31,742 bases of DNA from a virus: positions 1-31,742 of IMG/VR virus record IMGVR_UViG_3300028025_001730. One strand, written 5' to 3'. The first letter of the stretch is position 1; every line of letters starts with the position of its first letter. Position numbers and translations under genes: made by a program. Positions 1-6,659 of this stretch are shown in pieces. Below the pieces are notes generated by a model, which made no database searches, had not been told where the DNA came from, and was given only the letters and a program-made list of their open reading frames with translations.

Positions 1-3
1 AAA

Positions 4-30
4 ATTTTAAAAATTTACCCCCCCCCCCCC
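4..30. repeat. Left copy of terminal direct repeat with C13 tract
   Basis: An AT-rich 14-mer (ATTTTAAAAATTTA) is followed by thirteen C. The same block recurs at 31709-31735. Seen directly: a perfect match of 27 bases, after which the two ends diverge. I infer that the molecule is circular or terminally redundant and that assembly broke at the homopolymer. A genuine short terminal repeat is the alternative. Confidence 0.8.
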
Positions 31-40
31 TGAATTACTT

Positions 41-170
41 AAAAAAACGTTAAAATGTGTTGCGGAGTGCCTTTAATATAGTTTAAACAATGATTTCCGC
101 AACACATTTTTAAAACACTAAAAAAACGTGGTGTAATATTGTTTTTATTTATTAATTTATTAATTTAGTA
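41..170. other. Candidate replication origin / terminus element
   Basis: A perfect 15-bp inverted repeat has arms AAAATGTGTTGCGGA at 52-66 and its complement at 96-110, separated by a 29-nt AT-rich spacer that contains GTTTAAAC. Direct copies of AAAAAAACGT flank it at 41-50 and 120-129. Tandem ATTAATTT at 151-158 and 159-166 gives an easily melted tract. A palindrome plus AT-rich repeats directly upstream of the primase/helicase gene suggests an origin. A packaging site or a structured RNA are alternatives. Confidence 0.45.
134..141 (+). promoter_or_regulatory. Weak candidate promoter -7 box for the replication genes
   Basis: TAATATTG matches the Bacteroidota -7 consensus TAnnTTTG at all but one position. 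It lies about 110 bases before the primase/helicase start. No clear -33 TTTG is present at the expected distance. Confidence 0.25.
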
Positions 171-174
171 CTCA

Positions 175-228
175 GTATTGGCGGATACCATCAAAGAACT
201 TAAAGCATTAGGGAGTAGCCGCCGCTAC
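175..228 (+). promoter_or_regulatory. Structured 5' leader of the primase/helicase gene
   Basis: Two local hairpins are visible. GTAT (175-178) pairs with ATAC (185-188), and GTAGC (215-219) pairs with GCTAC (224-228). A competing long-range pairing, GGCGG (180-184) with CCGCC (219-223), would disrupt both. Alternative folds just before a start codon suggest regulation of translation, but the stems are short. Confidence 0.3.
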
Positions 229-250
229 GGTGAAACCTAATTGCTTAATC

Positions 251-2581
251 ATGGAAATATCAGTATTTAAAGATTTATTCAAATCTCAGGACGTTCCTTT
301 TCACGTCCCATTGAATAAAGTTATTGAAAGGATTAGAAGGGGAGCATCTAAGGATATTCTTGATAAGATACGGTCAGGAGATAAATCACTGAAAAATAAA
401 CTGCCATGTATTCTATTTGCAGGAATATTTAATGAAAGAAATTCTAAATCATTAAAGAAACATTCAGGTCTTATGGTTGTGGATTTTGATAAATATCCAG
501 ACGATGCAATAATGACCAGGCATTTGGAATTTCTTAAACAAAACAAACACTTTGTATTGTTATTTACCTCTCCTTCTGGTAATGGTATAAAGGGAGTTGT
601 AAGAGTATCAGACAATTTAACAAAGGAAACACACCCTTTAATATTTAAGGCTTTTCATAAGGAATTTGATTTTGAATATTTTGATATATCAAACTCAAAT
701 GTTGATCGGGTATGCTTTGAGTCTTATGATCCTAATATTTATGTAAATTTAGAAGCAGAGATATTTAATCCTGAAATAAAGGATGAAGGTTTTATGGTAC
801 AAGATAAAGTACCAATGGTGCCTATAACTGATCAGGACATAATTATTAAGAAAATATTAGAATGGAATTGGAAGCGTGATTTTATTGAAGGAGAGCGTAA
901 CACATACATATTTGATCTTGCAGGTGCATTTTGTGAGTATGGAATAACATTACAAAATGCAATAGGATATATTTTGAACAATGTTATACATTCAGGATTT
1001 TCAGAATTAGAAGCAACAACTGCCATAAAAAGTGCCTACAAAAAGAGATCATTTGAAAGTAAATATTTTGAGGACTATACAAAGATCAACCGGATTAAGA
1101 CCGATTTAAAAAATGGTAAAAAAGAGGTTATAAGTAAACATAATATTGATGAGGATATTTATAACCAAATCAAAGAGGTCACAGATATTGAAGATTTTTG
1201 GTACTTTGAAAAGGATAAGTCAGGAAGTAATAAGATTAAGATTGATGCCTTCAAATATAAATTATTCCTTGAGCGCAATGGATTTAAAAAATACTTCCCA
1301 AATGAAACGCAAAAACCTACCTGGGTAAAAATCGAAAGCAACAAGGTATCTGAGACATCCATTGAAAAGATTAAGGATTTTGTTTTGGATTACCTCCTAA
1401 AAAACGGAGAGCATAATGTTTGGGGATTTTGTGCAAATTACATGACTCTTTTCAGTGAGAATTATTTGTTGATGCTAAATACCATTGATTTAATGTTATT
1501 AAAAGACTTAAAGGATAAATCATTCATTGCCTTTAAGAACGGTATTTTAGAAGTCACTAAATCAACTGCCAAACTTATTGATTATATAGATGTGAATGGG
1601 TATGTATGGGAATCACAGATCATCCAGCGAGACTTTATAAAGAACGAGGATATTGAGAATGATTACAAGGATTTTGTAAATAATATATCAAACTCCAACC
1701 CAATGCCAATTGAATGTACAATAGGCTATTTACTATCAACTTATAAGAACAAAATGAATAATAAGGCTATAATCTTAAATGATGAGGTTATAAGCGAAAA
1801 TCCAGAAGGCGGTACAGGTAAGGGGTTATTAGTTCAGGGACTCAAGCAGATCAGGCGCGTTTCAATTTTGGATGGCAAGACGTTTGATGATAAGAAGTCA
1901 TTCCCGTATCAGACTGTAAATCCTGAAACGCAAATATTAGTGTTTGATGATGTTAAGAAGAATTTTGACTTTGAGAGCAAATTCAGCATTGTTACGGAGG
2001 GAATGACATTAGAGCGCAAGAACAAGGATGCCGTAAAAATAAAAGTTGAGGATAGCCCCAAGATGATGATCAGCACAAACTATGCAATAAAGGGAGAGGG
2101 TAATAGTCATGATAGACGTAGGCATGAGATTGAAATATCTCAGTATTATGGCAGGAAATTAACTCCTTATGATGAGTTTAATAAACAACTTTTTGATGAT
2201 TGGGATTTGCCAGAGTTTGAACGCTTCGACAATTATATGGTTTTATGCCTACAATTATATCTTAACAATGGATTAATAAAACAGGATGCTAAGAATATTA
2301 AACTACGCAAGTTTATTGCTGAAACTTCGATGGAATTTTATGAATGGATTAAGGATAATGAAAATGTTTCATTAAACACAAGACACGATAAAGTTACCTA
2401 TTTCAATAATTTTATTGATGAGTACCAGGACTTTAAGAAGTGGCTAACTCGTAAGAAATTTAATATTTGGGTACAAAAATACTGTACGTTTTCAGATTTT
2501 GAGTATAATGATGGCAACTCAAATGGGATGAAATGGTTTAGCATAGGAAAGGAGGTAGACGATGAGCCAATCCCTTTTTAA
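251..2581 (+). CDS. Replicative primase/helicase: BT4734/VirE-like N-terminus plus SF3-type ATPase
   Basis: A 776-aa DNA replication protein. The N-terminal part matches the BT4734/VirE N-terminal type common in Bacteroidota elements, with a strand-like VVDFD (about residues 76-80) and SPSGNGIKG (107-115) reminiscent of primase-polymerase motifs. The C-terminal half is a viral helicase-type ATPase: Walker A EGGTGKG at 519-525, Walker B LVFDDV at 563-568, a polar STN at 608-610 and an arginine cluster after it. I chose the ATG at 251 because MEISVFKD is the usual family beginning. An in-frame GTG at 230 would add seven residues. The C-terminus ends DDEPIPF, resembling the tip of bacterial SSB. 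It overlaps the next gene by 20 nt and heads the left replication operon. Confidence 0.85.
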   Translation: MEISVFKDLFKSQDVPFHVPLNKVIERIRRGASKDILDKIRSGDKSLKNKLPCILFAGIFNERNSKSLKKHSGLMVVDFDKYPDDAIMTRHLEFLKQNKHFVLLFTSPSGNGIKGVVRVSDNLTKETHPLIFKAFHKEFDFEYFDISNSNVDRVCFESYDPNIYVNLEAEIFNPEIKDEGFMVQDKVPMVPITDQDIIIKKILEWNWKRDFIEGERNTYIFDLAGAFCEYGITLQNAIGYILNNVIHSGFSELEATTAIKSAYKKRSFESKYFEDYTKINRIKTDLKNGKKEVISKHNIDEDIYNQIKEVTDIEDFWYFEKDKSGSNKIKIDAFKYKLFLERNGFKKYFPNETQKPTWVKIESNKVSETSIEKIKDFVLDYLLKNGEHNVWGFCANYMTLFSENYLLMLNTIDLMLLKDLKDKSFIAFKNGILEVTKSTAKLIDYIDVNGYVWESQIIQRDFIKNEDIENDYKDFVNNISNSNPMPIECTIGYLLSTYKNKMNNKAIILNDEVISENPEGGTGKGLLVQGLKQIRRVSILDGKTFDDKKSFPYQTVNPETQILVFDDVKKNFDFESKFSIVTEGMTLERKNKDAVKIKVEDSPKMMISTNYAIKGEGNSHDRRRHEIEISQYYGRKLTPYDEFNKQLFDDWDLPEFERFDNYMVLCLQLYLNNGLIKQDAKNIKLRKFIAETSMEFYEWIKDNENVSLNTRHDKVTYFNNFIDEYQDFKKWLTRKKFNIWVQKYCTFSDFEYNDGNSNGMKWFSIGKEVDDEPIPF

Positions 2582-3863
2582 GCTGCGAGATTATCAGCAG
2601 CATTTATCGGATAAAGCCTGCACGATATTGAGCCAAAACAGAATGGTTTACTTTTCTATTGAAGTTCGATGTGGAAAGACGCTTATAGCCTTAGAAACCT
2701 GTAAGAAATATGGTGCCAAGTCTGTTCTGTTTATTACTAAAATCAAGGCATTTAATTCTATACAGTCAGATTATGACAATTTTGGATACACTTTTAATAT
2801 TGAAATAATTAATAAGGAATCAATACATAAGATCAATCATAATAATTTTGATGTTGTGATCTATGACGAAGCACATCAGTATGGGGCATTCCCGAAACCG
2901 GGAACAAATCAAAAGATTATGGTTAATCGGTTTTCAAATATACCCTGCATCCTGATGACAGGCACAAGCACCCCAGAATCATTTTCACAAATATATCATC
3001 AGCTTCAGCTTTCAAGCAATAGTCCCTACAAAAATTATAAAAACTTTTACCAATGGGCAAAACAATATGTTTGTGTTAAGCAAAGAAATCTGGGTTATGC
3101 CGTTGTAGCCGATTATAGCGATGCGGATTCTGTACGAATTATGAAAAATATTGATCCATTTACTTTACGTTTTACACAAAAGGAATCAGGATTTGTCAGC
3201 AAGGTAAATGAAACAGTATTGACCGTAAAGATGCAGGATAGAACCTATGAGATTATTAAAAGATTAAAACGTGATTTTGTTATACGCGGTTCAAAAGGTG
3301 TAATTTTAGCAGATACAGGAGTCAAACTAATGCAGAAAGAACACCAACTTACAAGCGGAACGGTTAAGCTCGAAGATGGGACATTTATTATTTTGGATGA
3401 TACCAAGGCAAGGTTTATTTTAAACAAATTTAAGGATGATAAAATAGCGATATTTTATAAGTATGTTGCACAGTTGCAGAACCTTAAAAATGTTATTGGC
3501 GATAGACTTACAACAAATTTAGATGAGTTCAACAACACAGACAAATGGATTGCCTTGCAATTTGTATCAGGGCGTGAAGGCATTAATCTAAGCAAGGCAG
3601 ATTATTTGGTAATGGTTGAGATTGACTTTAGTGCTGTAACGTATTGGCAGGCACGCGATAGAATGACAACTAAAGATCGTGCAGAAAATTATGTGTATTG
3701 GGTTTTTTCTGATCGAGGTATGGAGTCAAATATTTATAAACTTATTCAAAAAAAGAAAAATTTCACATTAGCGCACTATGAAAGAACAATTAATACAAAG
3801 CAAGATTATCAAGCGATTAGAGGGGCAGGGGTGGTACGTAATAAAATTAATCAAAACCAATAA
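2562..3863 (+). CDS. SF2 (DEAH/SNF2-like) DNA helicase
   Basis: A 433-aa superfamily 2 helicase, probably acting in phage replication or recombination. Visible motifs are a Q-motif-like RDYQQ (9-13), a P-loop VRCGKT (35-40), DEAH (102-105), motif III TGTSTP (133-138), a C-terminal RecA-domain REGINL (338-343) and motif VI QARDR (363-367) with the arginine finger. A strong Shine-Dalgarno AAAGGAGG (2548-2555) six bases before the ATG is unusual in this genome. It fixes the start, which overlaps the primase gene. The last 28 codons also encode the start of the VRR-NUC gene in another frame. Confidence 0.88.
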   Translation: MSQSLFKLRDYQQHLSDKACTILSQNRMVYFSIEVRCGKTLIALETCKKYGAKSVLFITKIKAFNSIQSDYDNFGYTFNIEIINKESIHKINHNNFDVVIYDEAHQYGAFPKPGTNQKIMVNRFSNIPCILMTGTSTPESFSQIYHQLQLSSNSPYKNYKNFYQWAKQYVCVKQRNLGYAVVADYSDADSVRIMKNIDPFTLRFTQKESGFVSKVNETVLTVKMQDRTYEIIKRLKRDFVIRGSKGVILADTGVKLMQKEHQLTSGTVKLEDGTFIILDDTKARFILNKFKDDKIAIFYKYVAQLQNLKNVIGDRLTTNLDEFNNTDKWIALQFVSGREGINLSKADYLVMVEIDFSAVTYWQARDRMTTKDRAENYVYWVFSDRGMESNIYKLIQKKKNFTLAHYERTINTKQDYQAIRGAGVVRNKINQNQ

Positions 3864-4014
3864 AAATGGCATCCCTGACCTCATTGCATTTAAGGATAAT
3901 GAATTCAAATTTATTGAGGTTAAAACAGAGACAGGGAAGTTATCAGAATTGCAGAAGTTTAGAATAGAAGAATTAAAAAATAAAGGATTTAAAGTATATG
4001 AATTACGAAATTGA
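3778..4014 (+). CDS. VRR-NUC (PD-(D/E)XK) nuclease
   Basis: A 78-aa stand-alone VRR-NUC domain. GIPDL (31-35) supplies the metal-binding Asp34, FIEVKTE (45-51) supplies Glu47 and Lys49, and Gln59 follows in ELQKF. This is the expected order for the fold. Minimal phage VRR-NUC proteins of this size are common and often sit beside SF2 helicases, where they may process branched or flap DNA. The first 86 bases overlap the helicase gene in the +1 frame. The early residues match the family N-terminus (Leu, Gly-Trp and Lys spacing before GIPD), so the long overlap looks real. Confidence 0.88.
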   Translation: MKEQLIQSKIIKRLEGQGWYVIKLIKTNKNGIPDLIAFKDNEFKFIEVKTETGKLSELQKFRIEELKNKGFKVYELRN

Positions 4015-4249
4015 ACCTCAAACAGTTGGTAACTTTGGCAGACCTTTAGTTAGTCGCTATGGGCATCGTTATTCAAACGAAGTTATCGCTTTGGCGATTG
4101 AATTTACTGTTGCTAATAATCTGGGACCTACTGAAGCTGCCAGGTTGATGAACTTTCCAAAGGCATCGCTTTACAAATGGCTAACTAAACATTGGTATTA
4201 TGCCAAAGTTGAAAATCCGGTAATTATAGTTTTGCAATCAAATGTTTAA
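3998..4249 (+). CDS. Small helix-turn-helix protein
   Basis: An 83-aa protein, not recognised by name. Residues 44-62 (PTEAARLMNFPKASLYKWL) read as a helix-turn-helix of the type that selects a DNA site with its second helix. The start overlaps the VRR-NUC gene by 17 nt, so it is probably translated from the same replication transcript. It could be a small regulator or an origin- or packaging-related DNA-binding protein. A non-DNA-binding role cannot be excluded. Confidence 0.65.
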   Translation: MNYEIEPQTVGNFGRPLVSRYGHRYSNEVIALAIEFTVANNLGPTEAARLMNFPKASLYKWLTKHWYYAKVENPVIIVLQSNV

Positions 4250-4274
4250 TCACTTGCACCAACAGATAATAATG

Positions 4275-4294
4275 GACTTCCTCAGAGGGAGGTC
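4275..4294 (+). promoter_or_regulatory. Hairpin sequestering a strong Shine-Dalgarno
   Basis: GACTTCC (4275-4281) pairs with GGAGGTC (4288-4294), with one T-G wobble, around the loop tcagag. The GGAGG within this stem is the only good ribosome binding site before the mini-ORF at 4299 and the HNH gene. The fold would block initiation until it is melted or bound. Confidence 0.55.
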
Positions 4295-4298
4295 ATTA

Positions 4299-4355
4299 AT
4301 GAAGTATAAAATTGATGATATAATTGATGCGATTTTGAGTTATTATGAAAGTTGA
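4299..4355 (+). CDS. 18-aa candidate leader peptide before the HNH gene
   Basis: An ATG six bases after the AGAGGGAGG site opens an 18-codon frame (MKYKIDDIIDAILSYYES). Its stop at 4353-4355 lies just inside the HNH gene, which starts at 4345 in another frame. The sequence is acidic and helix-like with no known family. The arrangement fits translational coupling, in which ribosomes finishing the peptide restart on the HNH ATG. It may equally be a chance frame. Confidence 0.35.
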   Translation: MKYKIDDIIDAILSYYES

Positions 4356-5037
4356 AAAATTTAAACCGATAGAAGATAAATATTTGCAGGATAATTACTT
4401 GAAAATCCCTGCAAAAACAATGTCTAAAAATTTAGGCAGATCCGAAAGCGGAGCAAGGCAAAGATTGAAACTGTTAGGCTTAAATGTTCCTCCAGAGATA
4501 GCAAAGAAATTTCAGGAAAACTCACGTTTTAAAAAAGGTCAAACACCTCCAAATAAAGGCAAGAAAATTACTGAATGGATGTCTCCTGAAAAAATTCAAT
4601 GTATTCAGCAAACACAGTTCAAAAAAGGTAATGAGCCACACAACACCAAATTTGATGGATCAGAACGAATCTCCAAAGATGGGTATATCGAAATTAGAAT
4701 AAGTAAAGCTAACTGGATACACAAGCACCGATTTGAATGGGAAAAAGTTAACGGAATTATTCCCGAAGGTTTAATATTAGTTTGCAAAACCGATAATAAG
4801 CTAAACAGTCATCCTGATAATTGGAAACTAATTACTAGGGCAGAAAACATGAACCGTAATTCTGGACCCATAAATCTGAGTGATACGATGGTTGCGACTT
4901 ATTTAGCTAAAACACCAGGGCGGAAAACAGATATAGGATTGAAAACCGAACTGCTTGAAAATCATCCCGAATTGATTAAAACTAAAAGAACTCACTTAAA
5001 ACTAAACCGAAAAATTAAAGAATATGGCACGAAATAA
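4345..5037 (+). CDS. HNH homing-type endonuclease
   Basis: A 230-aa free-standing HNH nuclease. Residues 8-45 resemble a DNA-binding helical repeat (YLK, pakTMSKNLGRS, GARQRLKLLGL). Residues 60-110 carry two RFKKG/QFKKG-type NUMOD-like motifs. The nuclease core spans about 124-172, with HKHRFEW, IIPEGLILVCKTDNKLN and DNWKLITRAEN. The usual HH dyad before the Asp is replaced by Cys-Lys (147-148). Several phage homologues vary at this spot and keep the His of the HRxxW motif. It is probably a selfish element inserted in the early operon, so cleavage activity is uncertain. Confidence 0.8.
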   Translation: MKVEKFKPIEDKYLQDNYLKIPAKTMSKNLGRSESGARQRLKLLGLNVPPEIAKKFQENSRFKKGQTPPNKGKKITEWMSPEKIQCIQQTQFKKGNEPHNTKFDGSERISKDGYIEIRISKANWIHKHRFEWEKVNGIIPEGLILVCKTDNKLNSHPDNWKLITRAENMNRNSGPINLSDTMVATYLAKTPGRKTDIGLKTELLENHPELIKTKRTHLKLNRKIKEYGTK

Positions 5038-5278
5038 AATTACTGATCTGAATGATCACTTGTTTGCCCAATTAGAAAGATTGAACGATGAAACCATGAA
5101 AGCTGATAAAATGGAAATTGAATTTCAAAAGGCAAAAGCAATCAGCGGAGTAGCTGCTCAAATCATAAAGGCAAATAAATTAACGCTGGATGCTATGCGA
5201 ATTTTAAAGGATGGAAGTGTAGGTCCTAATGACATGCCTGATACTTTTGGGTTGAAACAGTTAAAGGCAGTATCTTAA
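5024..5278 (+). CDS. Conserved phage protein of unknown function
   Basis: An 84-aa, mostly helical, charged protein. It overlaps the HNH gene by 14 nt. The pattern DLNDHLFAQLERL, then KADKMEIEFQKAKAISGVAAQIIKANKL, is typical of a small phage protein often placed next to HNH or packaging genes in Bacteroidota phages. No catalytic motif or membrane segment is seen. I cannot assign a function. Confidence 0.7.
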   Translation: MARNKITDLNDHLFAQLERLNDETMKADKMEIEFQKAKAISGVAAQIIKANKLTLDAMRILKDGSVGPNDMPDTFGLKQLKAVS

Positions 5279-5284
5279 ACTAAG

Positions 5285-5494
5285 ATGAATACAGACGAAA
5301 ACCTACAAAAAGCCTGGTCAATTCTTGACAACCTGAAACCATCCGAAATTATGGAAATGAAGCGAATACCGGAAGACCGGCGCGAGGTTTTTATATCCTG
5401 CGCTAAACAATACGCCGACACTCACCACAACATCACATTTAATAACTCATTCACTAAGATTAGGAAAGATGAACCTATACGAAAAAGCACTTGA
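5285..5494 (+). CDS. Small unknown protein
   Basis: A 69-aa soluble protein, not recognised. It is helical and charged in the first two thirds and ends in a basic tail. It starts six bases after the previous stop and overlaps the MazG-like gene by 26 nt, which supports it as a real member of this compact operon. Confidence 0.6.
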   Translation: MNTDENLQKAWSILDNLKPSEIMEMKRIPEDRREVFISCAKQYADTHHNITFNNSFTKIRKDEPIRKST

Positions 5495-5702
5495 CAAATT
5501 CGGGAACCAGAACCAGAAATTAAAGCTCATTGAAGAAATGGCGGAGCTTACACAAGCTATTATAAAAGATTCAAACATAGCTGAGGAGATAGCAGATGTG
5601 CAAATCGTTTTGGATCAACTTAAACTACTTTATCCCGATTGGAAAAGCTGGGAGCAGGTAAAAATCCAAAGGTTAAAAGAAATTTGTAATTTTGAGGGAT
5701 AG
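5469..5702 (+). CDS. MazG-like nucleotide pyrophosphohydrolase
   Basis: A 77-aa all-alpha NTP pyrophosphatase. The metal-binding pattern is complete: EExxE (Glu22, Glu23, Glu26 in LIEEMAEL), then EExxD (Glu39, Glu40, Asp43 in AEEIADVQI). Family members hydrolyse (d)NTPs or (p)ppGpp-like nucleotides to monophosphates. In phages they are thought to clean the nucleotide pool or blunt host starvation signalling. The length is near the single-domain minimum. The substrate cannot be read from the sequence. Confidence 0.85.
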   Translation: MNLYEKALDKFGNQNQKLKLIEEMAELTQAIIKDSNIAEEIADVQIVLDQLKLLYPDWKSWEQVKIQRLKEICNFEG

Positions 5703-5722
5703 CAATGAAATTGCACTGAAAA

Positions 5723-6211
5723 ATGTCACGCGATGAAATCCTATCTGAGTTTTGGGAATCAAAATCAGTCAATGAGGCATTTGAAAAAATGCAGCCGGTA
5801 GAACTTCAAGCGGATTTAAAAGCGGAAGTATTCCTAATCCTCTGTGAGATGGATGAAAGTAAACTTATAGGTTTATACGAACGTAACGAACTGAAGTATT
5901 ACATGGTCAGGATTATGCTTAACATGATTAAAAGTGACCGCAGCAGTTTTTTTAAGAATTACCGAAACTATGTTGAACTTTTGGAAAATGATGTAGAGGT
6001 TTTTGAAAGCAATCCGGAGGAAACTTACAACAAAATAGAGGTACATTTACAAAACCTTCATTGGTATAACCGGGAACTGTTCAAGTTATACGCTTTAGAT
6101 TTTAAAAAGAATGCGAAAGAATTAAGCCGGAAGACCGGGATCCCTTATATGTCAATTGTACGATCAATCAATAAGACTAAGGCCGAGATTAAAAAGAATT
6201 TTAAAAAATGA
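5723..6211 (+). CDS. Sigma-70-like / HTH transcription factor
   Basis: A 162-aa protein with the layout of a minimal sigma factor. A helical front (about 25-85, with YYMVRIMLNMIKSDRSSFFKNY) resembles a region-2 helix bundle. The C-terminal helix-turn-helix (about 130-158, NAKELSRKTGIPYMSIVRSINK) resembles region 4. It lies just before the cassette that leads to the packaging and structural genes, where a middle/late transcription activator would be expected. Homology is remote by eye. A terminase-small-subunit-like or other HTH role is possible. Its stop overlaps the next start by ATGA. Confidence 0.55.
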   Translation: MSRDEILSEFWESKSVNEAFEKMQPVELQADLKAEVFLILCEMDESKLIGLYERNELKYYMVRIMLNMIKSDRSSFFKNYRNYVELLENDVEVFESNPEETYNKIEVHLQNLHWYNRELFKLYALDFKKNAKELSRKTGIPYMSIVRSINKTKAEIKKNFKK

Positions 6212-6447
6212 TTTTATCAATTATAACCGCTATCTGTGCATCACTATTTTTTACGGAAATCCATAAATTTCATGTTAGATGGAAAATCAACTTCAAGCCT
6301 TTTAATTGCGGAAGTTGTCTGGCTGCCTGGCTTGCACCATTACATTACTTTTCCCCTGAATTGATTCAGGAAATTAGCAGCACTATTTTTATAGCTGGGT
6401 TTTGCGCACCGATTGTAACTAAATTTATCTGGAGTTTATGGAAATAA
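6208..6447 (+). CDS. Small membrane protein with a C-G-S-C motif
   Basis: A 79-aa protein with two likely membrane segments: about 1-15 (MILSIITAICASLFF) and 52-76. A central FNCGSCLAAWLAP carries a CxxC pair. Similar small proteins with a Cys pair before a hydrophobic stretch occur in Bacteroidota phages, without known function. It is coupled to the preceding gene by ATGA and overlaps the next gene by 10 nt. Confidence 0.6.
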   Translation: MILSIITAICASLFFTEIHKFHVRWKINFKPFNCGSCLAAWLAPLHYFSPELIQEISSTIFIAGFCAPIVTKFIWSLWK

Positions 6448-6659
6448 AGCAAGAGCATCGGGACTGGCTGGTCGAACACCAGGGGAATTACGAATCTGCA
6501 AAGAACGGATATATCAGGAATTTAGATTTGCCGGTACTTCAAATGTATGAGCATATTTACCGAATGTATTTAGATCCTAACTTTATGCTTTCGGTTTGGT
6601 GCGGAAATTGTAAGTATGACATGATCATGAGGTTGTATAAATGGTTTGAGAAGCAATGA
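6438..6659 (+). CDS. Small unknown protein with a CxxC
   Basis: A 73-aa soluble protein, rich in aromatic residues. WCGNCKYDMIMRLYKW near the end contains a CxxC that could bind metal or form a disulfide. Other conserved-looking parts are EHRDWLVEHQ and LPVLQMYEHIY. It sits between a membrane protein and a glycosyltransferase and is coupled to the latter by ATGA. Function unknown. Confidence 0.6.
   Translation: MEIKQEHRDWLVEHQGNYESAKNGYIRNLDLPVLQMYEHIYRMYLDPNFMLSVWCGNCKYDMIMRLYKWFEKQ

Noticed and set aside
197-205. AACTTAAAG shared by the left leader and by leader B (30412-30420), with AACTTAAA before the SSB gene
   Set aside because: The same word also occurs inside coding sequence near 29469, and AT-rich 8-9-mers are expected by chance in this genome.
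301-615. Minus-strand open frames inside the replication gene and many similar ones across the structural genes
   Set aside because: They are antiparallel shadows of well-supported plus-strand genes, have no motifs and lack operon context. Only 28230-28896 on the minus strand is supported.
5704-5716. GCAAT-gaa-ATTGC hairpin before the sigma-like gene
   Set aside because: Only 5 bp, AT-rich and common by chance; no T run, so no terminator is claimed.
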